Positions 7,778-16,224 of a DNA stretch of 20,826 bases are shown in pieces. The DNA is taken from NCBI GenBank assembly GCA_002319815.1, contig DCFR01000086.1, forward strand, positions 1-20,826, read 5' to 3'. Numbering within the stretch: position 1 is the stretch's first letter; each line of letters begins with the position of its first letter. The notes below the pieces were generated by a model. The model was not told the DNA's origin. It saw nothing but the letters and a program-made list of their open reading frames with translations, and ran no database searches. Source of the DNA: Megamonas sp. UBA1799 (GTDB lineage Bacteria; Bacillota; Negativicutes; Selenomonadales; Selenomonadaceae). The position numbers and the translations under genes are program-made.

Positions 7778-10700
7778 TTACACCATTTCCGTCCCCATGG
7801 TTTCAGCTTGCTTCGGTTTGCGCTCCCGCGCCACCGCCATCATCAGCTTAATACGATTGAGCTGATTGACTTCACTGGCGCCGGCATCACAATCAAGCGC
7901 AATGACATTACTGGATGGATACTGCTGCCGCAAGGCATGCATAACCCCCTTGCCCGTAATATGATTAGGCAGACAACCAAACGGCTGCAGACAAACGACA
8001 TTGGAAACCCCATTAGCAATCAGCTTCATCATCTCTCCGGTCAGAAACCAGCCCTCGCCAGCCATATTTCCCAAAGAGACCAGCTTGGACGCCAGATCCG
8101 CAATTTGCTGAATCGTCGCCGGCGGCGTAAACCGCTGGCTGGCCGCTAAAGCCCGGCGCATCGGCTTACGGAAAAATTCCAAAACCTGAATGGAAACCTG
8201 CGACTTCAATTTATCCATATAAGTTCCGGAAAGCAGCTTATGCTTGATGATATTATCATAAGACATATACATCATAAAATCCATCAAATCCGGCATAATA
8301 ACTTCGGCGCCTTCATCCGCCAAAATCTGTTCCAAATGATTATTCGCCACCGGATGATATTTGACCAATATTTCCCCGACAATGCCGACCCGCGGCTTCC
8401 AGAGCCCTTCCTGTATCGGCAAGCGATCAAAGTCATGAACGATATCGCGAAGATTACGCTTATATTTGAAATAACCGCCCTTATTGATTTCTGCCCGGCA
8501 AATTACCATCCACTTATCATATAGCCGCTGGGTTGATCCCGGTTCAACCTCATAAGGCTGAACACGATTCTTCACCTTCATCAGCAGATCGCCGTAAACA
8601 ATACTTTTGGCAACATCGATAAAGCACTCGCGAGTAAACTCAAAGGCGTCAGTTTCCGTCGGCATGCCCACACAGGCAAACACCGGAACCTGTCCATAAC
8701 CGGCATCCTGCAGGGCTTCGCGCATAAGGTTCAGATAATTGGTCGCCCGGCAGGCGCCGCAGGTCTGAAACAAGACAATCGAAGTATGATCCGGATCATA
8801 CTTGCCTGACTTGATAGCCGCCAGCATTTGCCCGATGACTACAATGGCCGGATAGCACATATCATTATTCACGTACCGCAGTCCCAGCTCAATGGCGCTT
8901 TGTTTTGGCATCTCAGGAATAACCACCTGATACCCATATTTGCGCAAGGCCGTCGTAATCAAATCAAATTGAATCGGCGCCATCTGGGGCGCCAGAATAG
9001 TATGCGTTTGGCGGCACTCCTCGGTAAAATGCGGACGCTCCGGCACCACAACCTCTTGATACGGAACCGGTTTACGACGGGCCAGAGCTGCAATCAGCGA
9101 ACGCAGACGAATTCGCGCTGCCCCCAGGTTGCTGACTTCATCCAGTTTGATCATCGTATAAATCCGATGATGCGCCTCCAGAATAGCCCGCACTTGTCCC
9201 GTAGTAATCGCATCCAGACCGCAGCCAAACGAACTGAACTGAATCAAAGTAATGTTCTCATGTTCCGCCGCAAAACTGGCGGCATGATATAAGCGAGCAT
9301 GATAGCTCCATTGATTGACAATTTTAAGCGATTCTTTGTTCGCCGGAAAATGATAGACGGCGTCTTCCGAAAGAATTGGCAGCCCATAGGACTGAATCAT
9401 TTCCGGAATCCCATGATTAATTTCCGGATCGATATGATAAGGACGGCCCACCAGCAAAATTGCTGGCAAATGTTCCTTTTCAATCTTGTCCAAAATCTTT
9501 TTTCCATAGGCACGCACATCATTTTTATAATGTTCCAACTCAATATAAGAGGCTTCCAATGCTGCCGCCAGCTCGGCTTCGCCAATACCCTCGGAAACAA
9601 ATTCCTCCGCCGTGCGCTTCAACATACGCACTTTATCATTCAGCGGCAAGAAAGGTTGCATGAATTTTACATTTTTCTGTTTTAGAATATCCATATTATC
9701 CCGAATGTTTTCCGCATAGGAAGCAACGACCGGACAATTGTAATGATTGTCCGATGGATGACAAGCATCGGTCAGATTATACGGAATACAAGGATAAAAA
9801 ATCTTCTTTACGCCCTTTTCCACCAGATCCATAATATGCCCATGCACCAGTTTGGCAGGATAGCAAAGGGAATCCGACGGCACAGTTGCCATACCGCGAT
9901 AATACAGATACGCAGAAGATTTGCCCGATAACACAACTTCATAGCCCAGCATCGTAAAGAACGTAAACCAGAACGGATAATCTTCATACATATTCAGAAC
10001 GCGCGGAATGCCAATCTGCCCCCGGGAAGGATGTTCCAAGGGCCGGTAAAAATTAAAGACGCGGTCATACTTATACGCATAGATATTTGGCGCCTTCTGC
10101 ATGATATGTTCCTTGCCGATACCGCGTTCGCAGCGATTGCCCGTGTAATATTTTCCCCCATCCGGGAAAGTTTGTACGGTAATCAGACACTGATTGCCGC
10201 AGCCGTGACAACGGTAAGAACCGGTCTTTACGGAAAAAGTTTCCAACTCTGCCGCCGAAAGCACTTGGGAATGCTCCACTCCGGACTCCAGGGCCAGAAT
10301 GGCCGCTCCATAAGCACCCATAAGACCGGCAATATCCGGACGCGTGACATCGCGCCCCAGCAGCACCTCCATGGCCCTGAGCACCGCATCATTGTAAAAG
10401 GTTCCGCCCTGCACAACGATATGGTCTCCCAGCGTATCCACATCTTTTAACTGCATCACCTTAAACAAAGCATTCTTGATGACCGACAGGGCAATGCCGG
10501 CGGAAATATCACCAACATCGGATCCTTCCTTCTGCGCCTGTTTGACACGGGAATTCATAAAAACCGTACAACGAGTCCCGAGATCCACCGGACTCCTCGA
10601 CTCCAACGCCTTGGCGGCAAATTCAGCGGCCGTCATGTTGAGTCCCTGAGCAAAATTCTCAATAAATGAGCCGCAGCCGGCCGAACAAGCTTCATTCAGC

Positions 10701-12019
10701 GTAATGTTGCCAATGCTGCCGTCCTGCACAAAAAAGCACTTCATATCCTGCCCGCCGATATCAAGCACAAAAGTGACCTCCGGACAAAATTCCTGCGCCG
10801 CCCGCAAATGAGCAAACGTTTCCACCTCGCCGGCATCCGCATGTACAGCGGCCTGCACAATCGCTTCTCCATAACCGGTCGTCAGCACCGCCGCAATATA
10901 CTGGCCTTCCGCCATCGCGGCATAAAGTCCCCGCAGCTCGTGAATCACCGTATTGAGCGGCGACCCCTGATTACTGCCATAAGAGGTATACAGCACTTCT
11001 TTGTCGCGCCCCGCCGCCACGATCTTCGTAGTCGTAGAACCGGCATCAATGCCAATATACAATGGGCCTTGATACGTTTTCAAATCGCCGCGTCCGACTT
11101 TATCCTGATCATGGCGCGCTTTAAACGCTGCATAATCAGCCGCATCCCGAAACAAAACAAAATCCGCCGTATGTGTCTCGGCCACCGCTTCATGGCGAGC
11201 TTTTTCAATGCTGTCCTCCAGCCGGCCACAGTCCATAAGCTGACTCTCGTCCGATAACGCCGCTCCCAGCGCAACAAAGTAGCAGCCGTCGGTAACCGGC
11301 ACCACTTCATCGGCTGTCAGCTGCAGCGTCTCCACAAAACGTTCCTTCAAAGCAGAAAGAAAATGCAGCGGTCCGCCCAAAAAAGCAACATGCCCGCCGA
11401 TAGGCCGCCCCTGTGCCAGATTGCCAATGGTCTGATTCACGACAGCCTGAAAAATCGACAGAGCAATATCCGCCTTGGCCGCGCCATCATTCATCAGCGC
11501 CTGAATATCCGTTTTCGCAAATACGCCACAACGGGATGCGATTGTATAAATCTGTTTCCCCTTCTCCGCCAAAGCATTCAATCCCAAAGCATCCGTCGAC
11601 AGCAGCGAAGCCATATGGTCAATAAAAGATCCTGTCCCGCCGGCACAAACTCCATTCATCCGTTGTTCCGGCGTCTGTCCGAAATAGGTAATTTTGGCAT
11701 CCTCACCGCCTAATTCCACTACCGTATCCGTATCCGGGATCAAAGATTTCACCGCCGATGCACAAGCAATGACCTCCTGCACAAAAGGCAGTCCGAGTCG
11801 CTTGGCAATTCCCATGCCGGCAGACCCGGTCAACGCAAAAGAAAACCGCTGCGCCCCTACAACATCTTTAAGTGCAGCTAAATTTTTATGCAGTGCCATA
11901 TTAATTTCCGAGAAATGGCGTGCATAGTTCTTATAAATAATTCTTTTTTCCCGATCCAGCACGACGACCTTAATGGTCGTGGAACCTATATCAATTCCCA
12001 CATTTAATAACGATTGCAT
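7778..12019 (-). CDS. Giant acyl-CoA dehydratase activase-like protein (two ASKHA Fe-S ATPase domains + DUF2229 + HgdB-like regions)
   Basis: A 1413-residue cytosolic protein. Residues about 5-265 and 320-575 are each a BadF/BadG/HgdC-type ATPase (GIDIGSTT, GIDAGSTTTK). Each keeps two Cys placed like the [4Fe-4S] ligands of HgdC: C125/C164 and C445/C484, both 39 apart. A Cys-rich knuckle follows (C604, C607, C611, C630), then a DUF2229-like region (about 668-880) and an HgdB/DUF2229-like region (about 1010-1405) with further conserved Cys (DMCYP, QTCGAC, QPFGCLP). In known systems the ATPase drives low-potential electrons into a dehydratase or double-cubane protein; here both parts are in one chain. 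The substrate is unknown. Start chosen at ATG 12019, with GGTGG about 8 bases upstream; ATG 12046 would add nine residues. It has its own promoter and terminator, and no dehydratase or CoA-transferase gene is adjacent. Confidence 0.88.
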   Translation of the reverse strand: MQSLLNVGIDIGSTTIKVVVLDREKRIIYKNYARHFSEINMALHKNLAALKDVVGAQRFSFALTGSAGMGIAKRLGLPFVQEVIACASAVKSLIPDTDTVVELGGEDAKITYFGQTPEQRMNGVCAGGTGSFIDHMASLLSTDALGLNALAEKGKQIYTIASRCGVFAKTDIQALMNDGAAKADIALSIFQAVVNQTIGNLAQGRPIGGHVAFLGGPLHFLSALKERFVETLQLTADEVVPVTDGCYFVALGAALSDESQLMDCGRLEDSIEKARHEAVAETHTADFVLFRDAADYAAFKARHDQDKVGRGDLKTYQGPLYIGIDAGSTTTKIVAAGRDKEVLYTSYGSNQGSPLNTVIHELRGLYAAMAEGQYIAAVLTTGYGEAIVQAAVHADAGEVETFAHLRAAQEFCPEVTFVLDIGGQDMKCFFVQDGSIGNITLNEACSAGCGSFIENFAQGLNMTAAEFAAKALESRSPVDLGTRCTVFMNSRVKQAQKEGSDVGDISAGIALSVIKNALFKVMQLKDVDTLGDHIVVQGGTFYNDAVLRAMEVLLGRDVTRPDIAGLMGAYGAAILALESGVEHSQVLSAAELETFSVKTGSYRCHGCGNQCLITVQTFPDGGKYYTGNRCERGIGKEHIMQKAPNIYAYKYDRVFNFYRPLEHPSRGQIGIPRVLNMYEDYPFWFTFFTMLGYEVVLSGKSSAYLYYRGMATVPSDSLCYPAKLVHGHIMDLVEKGVKKIFYPCIPYNLTDACHPSDNHYNCPVVASYAENIRDNMDILKQKNVKFMQPFLPLNDKVRMLKRTAEEFVSEGIGEAELAAALEASYIELEHYKNDVRAYGKKILDKIEKEHLPAILLVGRPYHIDPEINHGIPEMIQSYGLPILSEDAVYHFPANKESLKIVNQWSYHARLYHAASFAAEHENITLIQFSSFGCGLDAITTGQVRAILEAHHRIYTMIKLDEVSNLGAARIRLRSLIAALARRKPVPYQEVVVPERPHFTEECRQTHTILAPQMAPIQFDLITTALRKYGYQVVIPEMPKQSAIELGLRYVNNDMCYPAIVVIGQMLAAIKSGKYDPDHTSIVLFQTCGACRATNYLNLMREALQDAGYGQVPVFACVGMPTETDAFEFTRECFIDVAKSIVYGDLLMKVKNRVQPYEVEPGSTQRLYDKWMVICRAEINKGGYFKYKRNLRDIVHDFDRLPIQEGLWKPRVGIVGEILVKYHPVANNHLEQILADEGAEVIMPDLMDFMMYMSYDNIIKHKLLSGTYMDKLKSQVSIQVLEFFRKPMRRALAASQRFTPPATIQQIADLASKLVSLGNMAGEGWFLTGEMMKLIANGVSNVVCLQPFGCLPNHITGKGVMHALRQQYPSSNVIALDCDAGASEVNQLNRIKLMMAVARERKPKQAETMGTEMV

Positions 12020-12074
12020 TTTTACACCACCCGATGAAATAACCATTCAAATGTAATCCCCATACTCCAGCTAT

Positions 12075-12103
12075 ATTATAGCAAACATCCTTCTATTTGG
12101 TAA
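12075..12103 (-). promoter_or_regulatory. Extended -10 sigma-A promoter of the giant ATPase gene
   Basis: The minus strand has -35 TTACCA (12103-12098), a 17-base spacer and -10 TATAAT (12080-12075), preceded by TGC (extended -10). The predicted start near 12068 gives a leader of about 50 bases to the ATG at 12019, or 22 to the ATG at 12046. Confidence 0.8.
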
Positions 12104-12120
12104 GATAATTCTACCCGACA

Positions 12121-12183
12121 AAAGCCGGGAAAACAAGCCTGCACGGGAATTTCGCCCGCATTTATCTCCGGCTTGCGCTTGTT
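12121..12183 (-). terminator. Terminator region of truA with two interleaved stems
   Basis: Directly after the truA stop, the minus strand contains AACAAGC (12183-12177) pairing with GCTTGTT (12138-12132), and AAGCCGG (12174-12168) pairing with CCGGCTT (12128-12122). The two pairings cross, so they are alternatives unless a pseudoknot forms. A small CGGG/CCCG hairpin (12144-12158) sits inside both. Each right arm is followed by a T run, so either stem could terminate transcription. Confidence 0.6.
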
Positions 12184-12993
12184 TCATGCATCAGGGTCCG
12201 CCGCAGAAAAACATATTTTCGCATATTCAGCTTCTAAAAAATATAACCCGCACGCCGGGGCCGTTGCCCCCGCCTGCTGGCGGTCACAAGCCGTAAGCAC
12301 GGCGAAAAAATCCGCCGGCGTCATATAGCCCAATCCGACGTTTACCAGCGTCCCCACCAGGTTACGCACCATATGATACAAAAAACCGCTGGCCCGAAAA
12401 CGCAATTCCATCATGGCTCCCTGCTGCGCGACCGCAGCTTCATACAGCGTTCGCACCGGACTCACCGGCGCGCCGCCGGCGGCACGAAACGAAGAAAAAT
12501 CATGCGTGCCCAAAAGGCTGCGCATCGCGGCCTGCATCGCTGGCAGATCGAGTGTCCGCCGGATATACCAAGCGTAATGCCGCTGAAAAGGATCTGGCGT
12601 TTCTCCTTGGTATATACGATAAACATACGTTTTACAGGAAACGCTGTGCCTCGCGCTGAAATCCCGATCCACTTCCGCAGCTTCCCGAATCACAATATCG
12701 GGCGGCAGCAAACTATTAGCCGCCCGGACAATTCGATCGGTCGGGATCGTGCCGTCGGTAAAAAAATTGACCACCTGGCCATAAGCGTGTACCCCGGCAT
12801 CGGTGCGTCCGGCAGCCGCCAGCTCAATTACATCGCCAAAAACAAGCGCCAGCTTTTCCTCCAATACGTTCTGAATGGCCGCCGTCGGCGGCGTCTGCCG
12901 CTGAAAACCATGATAAGCCGTCCCGTCATAAGCAACCACCAACCGAATGTTGCGCCGTCGGGCCTTCATGATTGCTTTGTGTTCACTGCGCAT
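12184..12993 (-). CDS. truA: tRNA pseudouridine(38-40) synthase TruA
   Basis: TruA converts uridines 38-40 of the anticodon arm to pseudouridine. The 269-residue protein has the family signature AAAGRTDAGVHAYGQV, with the catalytic Asp at residue 65 (E. coli Asp60), and the opening VAYDGTAYHGFQRQ that binds the tRNA elbow region in homologues. The length is normal. The ATG at 12993 overlaps the ecfT stop (TAATG), with GGAG 4-5 bases upstream. The inner ATG at 12969 lacks a ribosome-binding site. Last gene of the ecfA1-ecfA2-ecfT-truA operon, a linkage seen across Firmicutes. The rplM-rpsI pair that often follows is absent here. Confidence 0.96.
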   Translation of the reverse strand: MRSEHKAIMKARRRNIRLVVAYDGTAYHGFQRQTPPTAAIQNVLEEKLALVFGDVIELAAAGRTDAGVHAYGQVVNFFTDGTIPTDRIVRAANSLLPPDIVIREAAEVDRDFSARHSVSCKTYVYRIYQGETPDPFQRHYAWYIRRTLDLPAMQAAMRSLLGTHDFSSFRAAGGAPVSPVRTLYEAAVAQQGAMMELRFRASGFLYHMVRNLVGTLVNVGLGYMTPADFFAVLTACDRQQAGATAPACGLYFLEAEYAKICFSAADPDA

Positions 12994-13796
12994 TAAACTC
13001 CAACCACCTTCAGCGCGCCCAATACAGCCGCGAATACAAGCGTCACGGCCAGAGCCAGATAATCGACGCCGCCGATCTGCAAAGCCTTCATCTGCGTGCG
13101 TCCGACACCGCCCCGGTAGCAGCGGGCTTCCATAGCCATCGCCAGCTCGTCCGCCCTGCGGAAAGCAGAAATAAACAGTGGTACCAGAATTGGAATCAGG
13201 CTCTTGACGCGCTTCATCAGATTGCCGGAAGAAAAATCTGAGCCTCGTGATTGCTGGGCCTTGATAATCTTATCCGTTTCTTCAATCAGTGTTGGTACAA
13301 AACGGAGCGCAATAGTCATCATCATAGCCAGTTCATGCGCCGGCACGCCAAAGCGCTTCAATGGGCGCAGCAAGCTCTCCAGCGCGTCCGTAAGCGCCAA
13401 AGGAGACGTGGTAAACGTCAGCAGGGAAGACAGCAGAATCAGCAGCACCAGCCGCAGACAGACAAAAAATCCCTGCCAAAAACCGGTATATGTAAAATCA
13501 AAAATCCAGACTCTGGCAAAAATCTCTCCCGGTGTACTGCAAAGATGCACCAAAAAAGTAAAAGCCAGAATCCACCAAAGCGGCTTTACGGAACGGGCCA
13601 TCATGCGCAGCGGCACATGGGACAGCAGCATGAGCAGCAAAGTAAACACCGACATGACCGCATAAGCGCCGCGCGTATCAAAAATGAAAATGCCCACAAT
13701 GAAGAAAAAAAGTAATACAATTTTGACCCGGGGATCCATACGGTGCAAAACAGAATCTCCTGGAAAATATTGTCCAATCGTAATATCCGTCAGCAT
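12993..13796 (-). CDS. ecfT: ECF transporter transmembrane component EcfT
   Basis: EcfT is the membrane scaffold that links the two ATPases to vitamin-binding S components. The 267-residue protein has several hydrophobic segments (about 25-60, 72-88, 108-128, 150-170, 198-212 and 245-265). The two Arg-containing coupling motifs that contact the ATPases are present: AQQSRGSDF near 180-188 and AMEARCYRG near 221-229. Its start overlaps the end of ecfA2 by 7 bases (ATGCTGA). No S component is encoded in the window, which fits a group II (shared) module. Confidence 0.95.
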   Translation of the reverse strand: MLTDITIGQYFPGDSVLHRMDPRVKIVLLFFFIVGIFIFDTRGAYAVMSVFTLLLMLLSHVPLRMMARSVKPLWWILAFTFLVHLCSTPGEIFARVWIFDFTYTGFWQGFFVCLRLVLLILLSSLLTFTTSPLALTDALESLLRPLKRFGVPAHELAMMMTIALRFVPTLIEETDKIIKAQQSRGSDFSSGNLMKRVKSLIPILVPLFISAFRRADELAMAMEARCYRGGVGRTQMKALQIGGVDYLALAVTLVFAAVLGALKVVGV

Positions 13797-14653
13797 GACT
13801 TCGCCTCCCGCAGCGCCTTCATGATATGCGCAACCCCATCTTCCATCGTAAAGGCCGCCGGATCCACTGCCAGGCCTTTCTCCCGAAGCTTTGTCAAAAG
13901 CGTGACCATCTGCGGCGCGGCCAGCCCTGCCTGAGCGATTTCCTTCTCGGCAAAAAACGCCTTTGCTGGCGCCTCATCCAACAGCACCTTTCCCTGATCC
14001 ATAAAGACCACCCGATCGGCAGTGCGGGCAATATCATCCATATTGTGCGAAACAAAAACAATGGTGATTTTTTCTTTTTTATGCAGCTGCACAATCCGCT
14101 GCAAAAGATCTTCCCGACCGCGTGGATCCAATCCGGCCGTAGGTTCATCCAGCACCAGATATTTTGGTTGAAGAGCGATCACCCCGGCGATGGCCGCCCG
14201 GCGCATTTGCCCGCCGCTCAGCTGAAAAGGCGAGCGATCTTTATAGGTTTCATAATCCAGATGAACAAATTCCATCGCCTGACGAACCCGCTGCTCAATT
14301 TCTGCCTCCGGAAGTTCCAGATTCTTTGGTCCGAAAGCAATATCGAGCGCCACCGTCTCCTCAAAAAGCTGATGCTCCGGATACTGAAACACCATGCCCA
14401 CCTTACGCCGCGCAGCCAAAGCCGCCTTTCCCCTGGCTGCCAGATCCGTCCCATCCACCAGCACCTGTCCGCTGGTCGGCTGCAGAATCCCATTCAAATG
14501 CTGTACCAACGTTGATTTCCCCGAACCCGTATGCCCGGCAATCGCGGTAAAGGAGCCCTCCTCAATCGTGAGAGAAACATCCTGCAGCGCCACGCGTTCA
14601 AAGGGCGTCTGCGGCATATAAGTATAAGTTACGTGCTTTAATTCTATCGGCAT
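13790..14653 (-). CDS. ecfA2: ECF transporter ATPase EcfA2
   Basis: The second ATP-binding subunit of the energy-coupling module (287 residues). Walker A GHTGSGKS is at 40-47, the Q-loop at FQYPEHQLF (about 89-97), the signature LSGGQMRR at 145-152 and Walker B YLVLDEP at 165-171. A switch His is in VSHNMDD. The N-terminal segment with VTYTYMPQTPFERVAL and the longer insertion are typical of EcfA2 rather than EcfA1. The ATG overlaps the ecfA1 stop by 10 bases, so the two ATPases are translationally coupled, as expected for a heterodimer. Confidence 0.95.
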   Translation of the reverse strand: MPIELKHVTYTYMPQTPFERVALQDVSLTIEEGSFTAIAGHTGSGKSTLVQHLNGILQPTSGQVLVDGTDLAARGKAALAARRKVGMVFQYPEHQLFEETVALDIAFGPKNLELPEAEIEQRVRQAMEFVHLDYETYKDRSPFQLSGGQMRRAAIAGVIALQPKYLVLDEPTAGLDPRGREDLLQRIVQLHKKEKITIVFVSHNMDDIARTADRVVFMDQGKVLLDEAPAKAFFAEKEIAQAGLAAPQMVTLLTKLREKGLAVDPAAFTMEDGVAHIMKALREAKSC

Positions 14654-15474
14654 AATGCCATCACCAAATCCTCATCCGTTAAAATGCGCTCCGGCAAACG
14701 TACTCCCTGCTGGCGAAGGCGCCAAGCTACCTCAGCTGCCAGAGGAACATCCAGTCCGCGCTTTTTCATCACTGCGACCTGACGAAAAATCTCTGCCGGT
14801 GTGCCGTCGTCAACGATCTTACCCTGCTCCATGACCAAAATGCGATCTGCTGCTGCCGCCTCTTCCATAAAATGAGTAATATAAACTACCGTAATACCCA
14901 CTTTCTCATGCAGCTGTCTAACCGTATGCAGCACATCACGGCGGCCTGAGGGATCGAGCATTGCCGTCGGCTCATCCAATACCAGACACTTCGTATGCAT
15001 GGCCAGCGCCCCGGCAATAGCAATCCGCTGCTTCTGTCCGCCTGACAAAAGATGCGGCGCAAACTTTCGATAATGCTCCATGCCGACGGCAGCCAGCGAC
15101 TCCGCTACCCGCTGCCGAATTTTTTCCGGCGGAACGCCGAGATTTTCCGGACCAAAAGCCACATCATCTTCCACAACCGCCGCAATGATCTGGTTATCCG
15201 GATTCTGGAATACCATGCCCACCTGTTGACGGATATCCCACAAATGCGCTTCATCAGCCGTATCCATACCAGCAACGCGGCAATGCCCTTCTGTCGGCAA
15301 TAAAATCGCATTAAAATGTTTGGCAAGCGTAGATTTGCCGGAACCATTGGTTCCCAAAATGGCCAGAAACTCGCCCTCTTTTATTGTTAAATCAATATGA
15401 TCCACCGCGGTATGCGCGTTCTCCGTACCATCATGGTATACATGGCTCATATTGGTCAGCTCTATAAAATTCAA
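14644..15474 (-). CDS. ecfA1: ECF transporter ATPase EcfA1 (TTG start)
   Basis: The first ATP-binding subunit of the ECF module (276 residues). Walker A GTNGSGKST is at 41-49, the Q-loop at FQNPDNQ (89-95), LSGGQKQR at 143-150, Walker B LVLDEP at 164-169 and the switch His at 201. The start is read as TTG at 15474, with GGAGG (15489-15485) 10 bases upstream. The product MNFIELTNMSHVYHDG fits the family's usual beginning. The ATG at 15450 would cut the first strand and has a poorer site. First gene of its operon, behind a leader of about 130 bases and a near-perfect promoter. Confidence 0.93.
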   Translation of the reverse strand: MNFIELTNMSHVYHDGTENAHTAVDHIDLTIKEGEFLAILGTNGSGKSTLAKHFNAILLPTEGHCRVAGMDTADEAHLWDIRQQVGMVFQNPDNQIIAAVVEDDVAFGPENLGVPPEKIRQRVAESLAAVGMEHYRKFAPHLLSGGQKQRIAIAGALAMHTKCLVLDEPTAMLDPSGRRDVLHTVRQLHEKVGITVVYITHFMEEAAAADRILVMEQGKIVDDGTPAEIFRQVAVMKKRGLDVPLAAEVAWRLRQQGVRLPERILTDEDLVMALCR

Positions 15475-15611
15475 TCCGTTTCTGCCTCCAAAAGCAAAAT
15501 AACACTGCTTGAAATGCAGCTAAATTCTCTTCGCCTCTTCCTGTAAAATATATCCCATGAACAGTTTGCGCTGACGGCGGGATAAAAGTTTCAGAAAAGC
15601 GGTACATATTT

Positions 15612-15639
15612 ATTATATTAGAAAAAGCAATTATGTCAA
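15612..15639 (-). promoter_or_regulatory. Consensus sigma-A promoter of the ecfA1-ecfA2-ecfT-truA operon
   Basis: On the minus strand there is a perfect -35 TTGACA (15639-15634) and a perfect -10 TATAAT (15617-15612), with a 16-base spacer. The predicted start near 15605 leaves about 130 bases of leader before the TTG start. Only a weak CTGC/GCAG hairpin was seen in that leader, and no known riboswitch was recognised. Confidence 0.8.
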
Positions 15640-15674
15640 CAAGATACGCAGTAAAAGTTAACAAATATCAGCCC

Positions 15675-15704
15675 AGAAAAAAACCGCCCGCAGGCAGCTT
15701 TTTT
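15675..15704. terminator. Terminator after the thioesterase gene
   Basis: On the minus strand AAAAAAGCTGCC pairs with GGCGGTTTTTTT across the tetraloop TGCG, with two G-T wobbles. It ends in a run of seven T and lies 8 bases after the stop codon. The flanking A and T runs also make it work on the other strand. It separates the thioesterase from the ecf promoter about 35 bases further on. Confidence 0.85.
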
Positions 15705-15711
15705 CATATAT

Positions 15712-16185
15712 TCAATTCACAAGCTCTTTCGCCCGTTTGCCTGATTTCTTACGCAAAGTATACCGGTTAAGCGCATTGGCAAATTCTTTTGCTTCCTGAT
15801 CATCATTGATTTCCAATTCAGGTACTGAGGTTGGTTTGCCGTTCCGATCCAGCGCCACCATAGTGATGAATGCGGACAGGACCAGCATAGGCGAGTGCCC
15901 CTCCTTTAATTCATCCCCCAAAATCGTTGTCTTGACTTCCAGAGAAGTCTTGCCGGTAAAAATGATTTTCACATTACAGGTCACCAGATCGCCAACTTTG
16001 ACCGGCTGATGAAAAATCAGCTCGTCTACCCGAGCCGTTACCACATTGCCGCGGCAATAACGGCTGGCTACGGCAAATGCGGCGGAATCCATCATCTTCA
16101 TGATTTCCCCGCCATGAATATTCCCGGCCCAGTTTGCCTTATTGGGAAGCATAATCTCATTTAAAACCAATTCTTTTTGTTGCAT
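15712..16185 (-). CDS. Hotdog-fold acyl-CoA thioesterase (YkhA/YciA type)
   Basis: A 157-residue cytosolic enzyme that should hydrolyse acyl-CoA thioesters. The hotdog catalytic pattern is clear: N18 and H24-G25-G26 in NWAGNIHGGEIMKMMD, with D33 on the central helix. VDELIFHQPVKVGDLV and the LSAFITMVALDRNGKPTSVP strand then match the YkhA/BACH group. Length is normal. The frame stays open to an ATG at 16338, but that ATG lies inside the promoter -35. The ATG at 16185 has AAGGTG close upstream, so it was chosen. The gene is a single transcription unit with its own promoter and terminator, placed between rplQ and ecfA1. The acyl substrate cannot be told from the sequence. Confidence 0.88.
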   Translation of the reverse strand: MQQKELVLNEIMLPNKANWAGNIHGGEIMKMMDSAAFAVASRYCRGNVVTARVDELIFHQPVKVGDLVTCNVKIIFTGKTSLEVKTTILGDELKEGHSPMLVLSAFITMVALDRNGKPTSVPELEINDDQEAKEFANALNRYTLRKKSGKRAKELVN

Positions 16186-16203
16186 ATTACACCTTATTCC
16201 TTC

Positions 16204-16224
16204 ATTGCTGCTCCATACAGCAAT
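16204..16224 (-). promoter_or_regulatory. Hairpin in the thioesterase 5' leader
   Basis: A perfect 7-base-pair stem ATTGCTG/CAGCAAT with the 7-base loop TATGGAG (minus strand) ends about 8 bases before the ribosome-binding site. It could affect translation or mRNA stability. No known element was recognised, and a role is only inferred. Confidence 0.4.

Noticed and set aside
8240..11927. Many long plus-strand ORFs opposite the giant ATPase gene.
   Set aside because: They mirror the coding strand, lack ribosome-binding sites and motifs, and start or stop without relation to any signal.
15431..15607. A 58-codon ORF whose ATG coincides roughly with the predicted ecf transcription start (possible leaderless upstream ORF overlapping ecfA1).
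   Set aside because: The ATG begins only 5 bases after the -10, slightly too near for a start at its A; there is no ribosome-binding site, and the protein has no recognisable feature.
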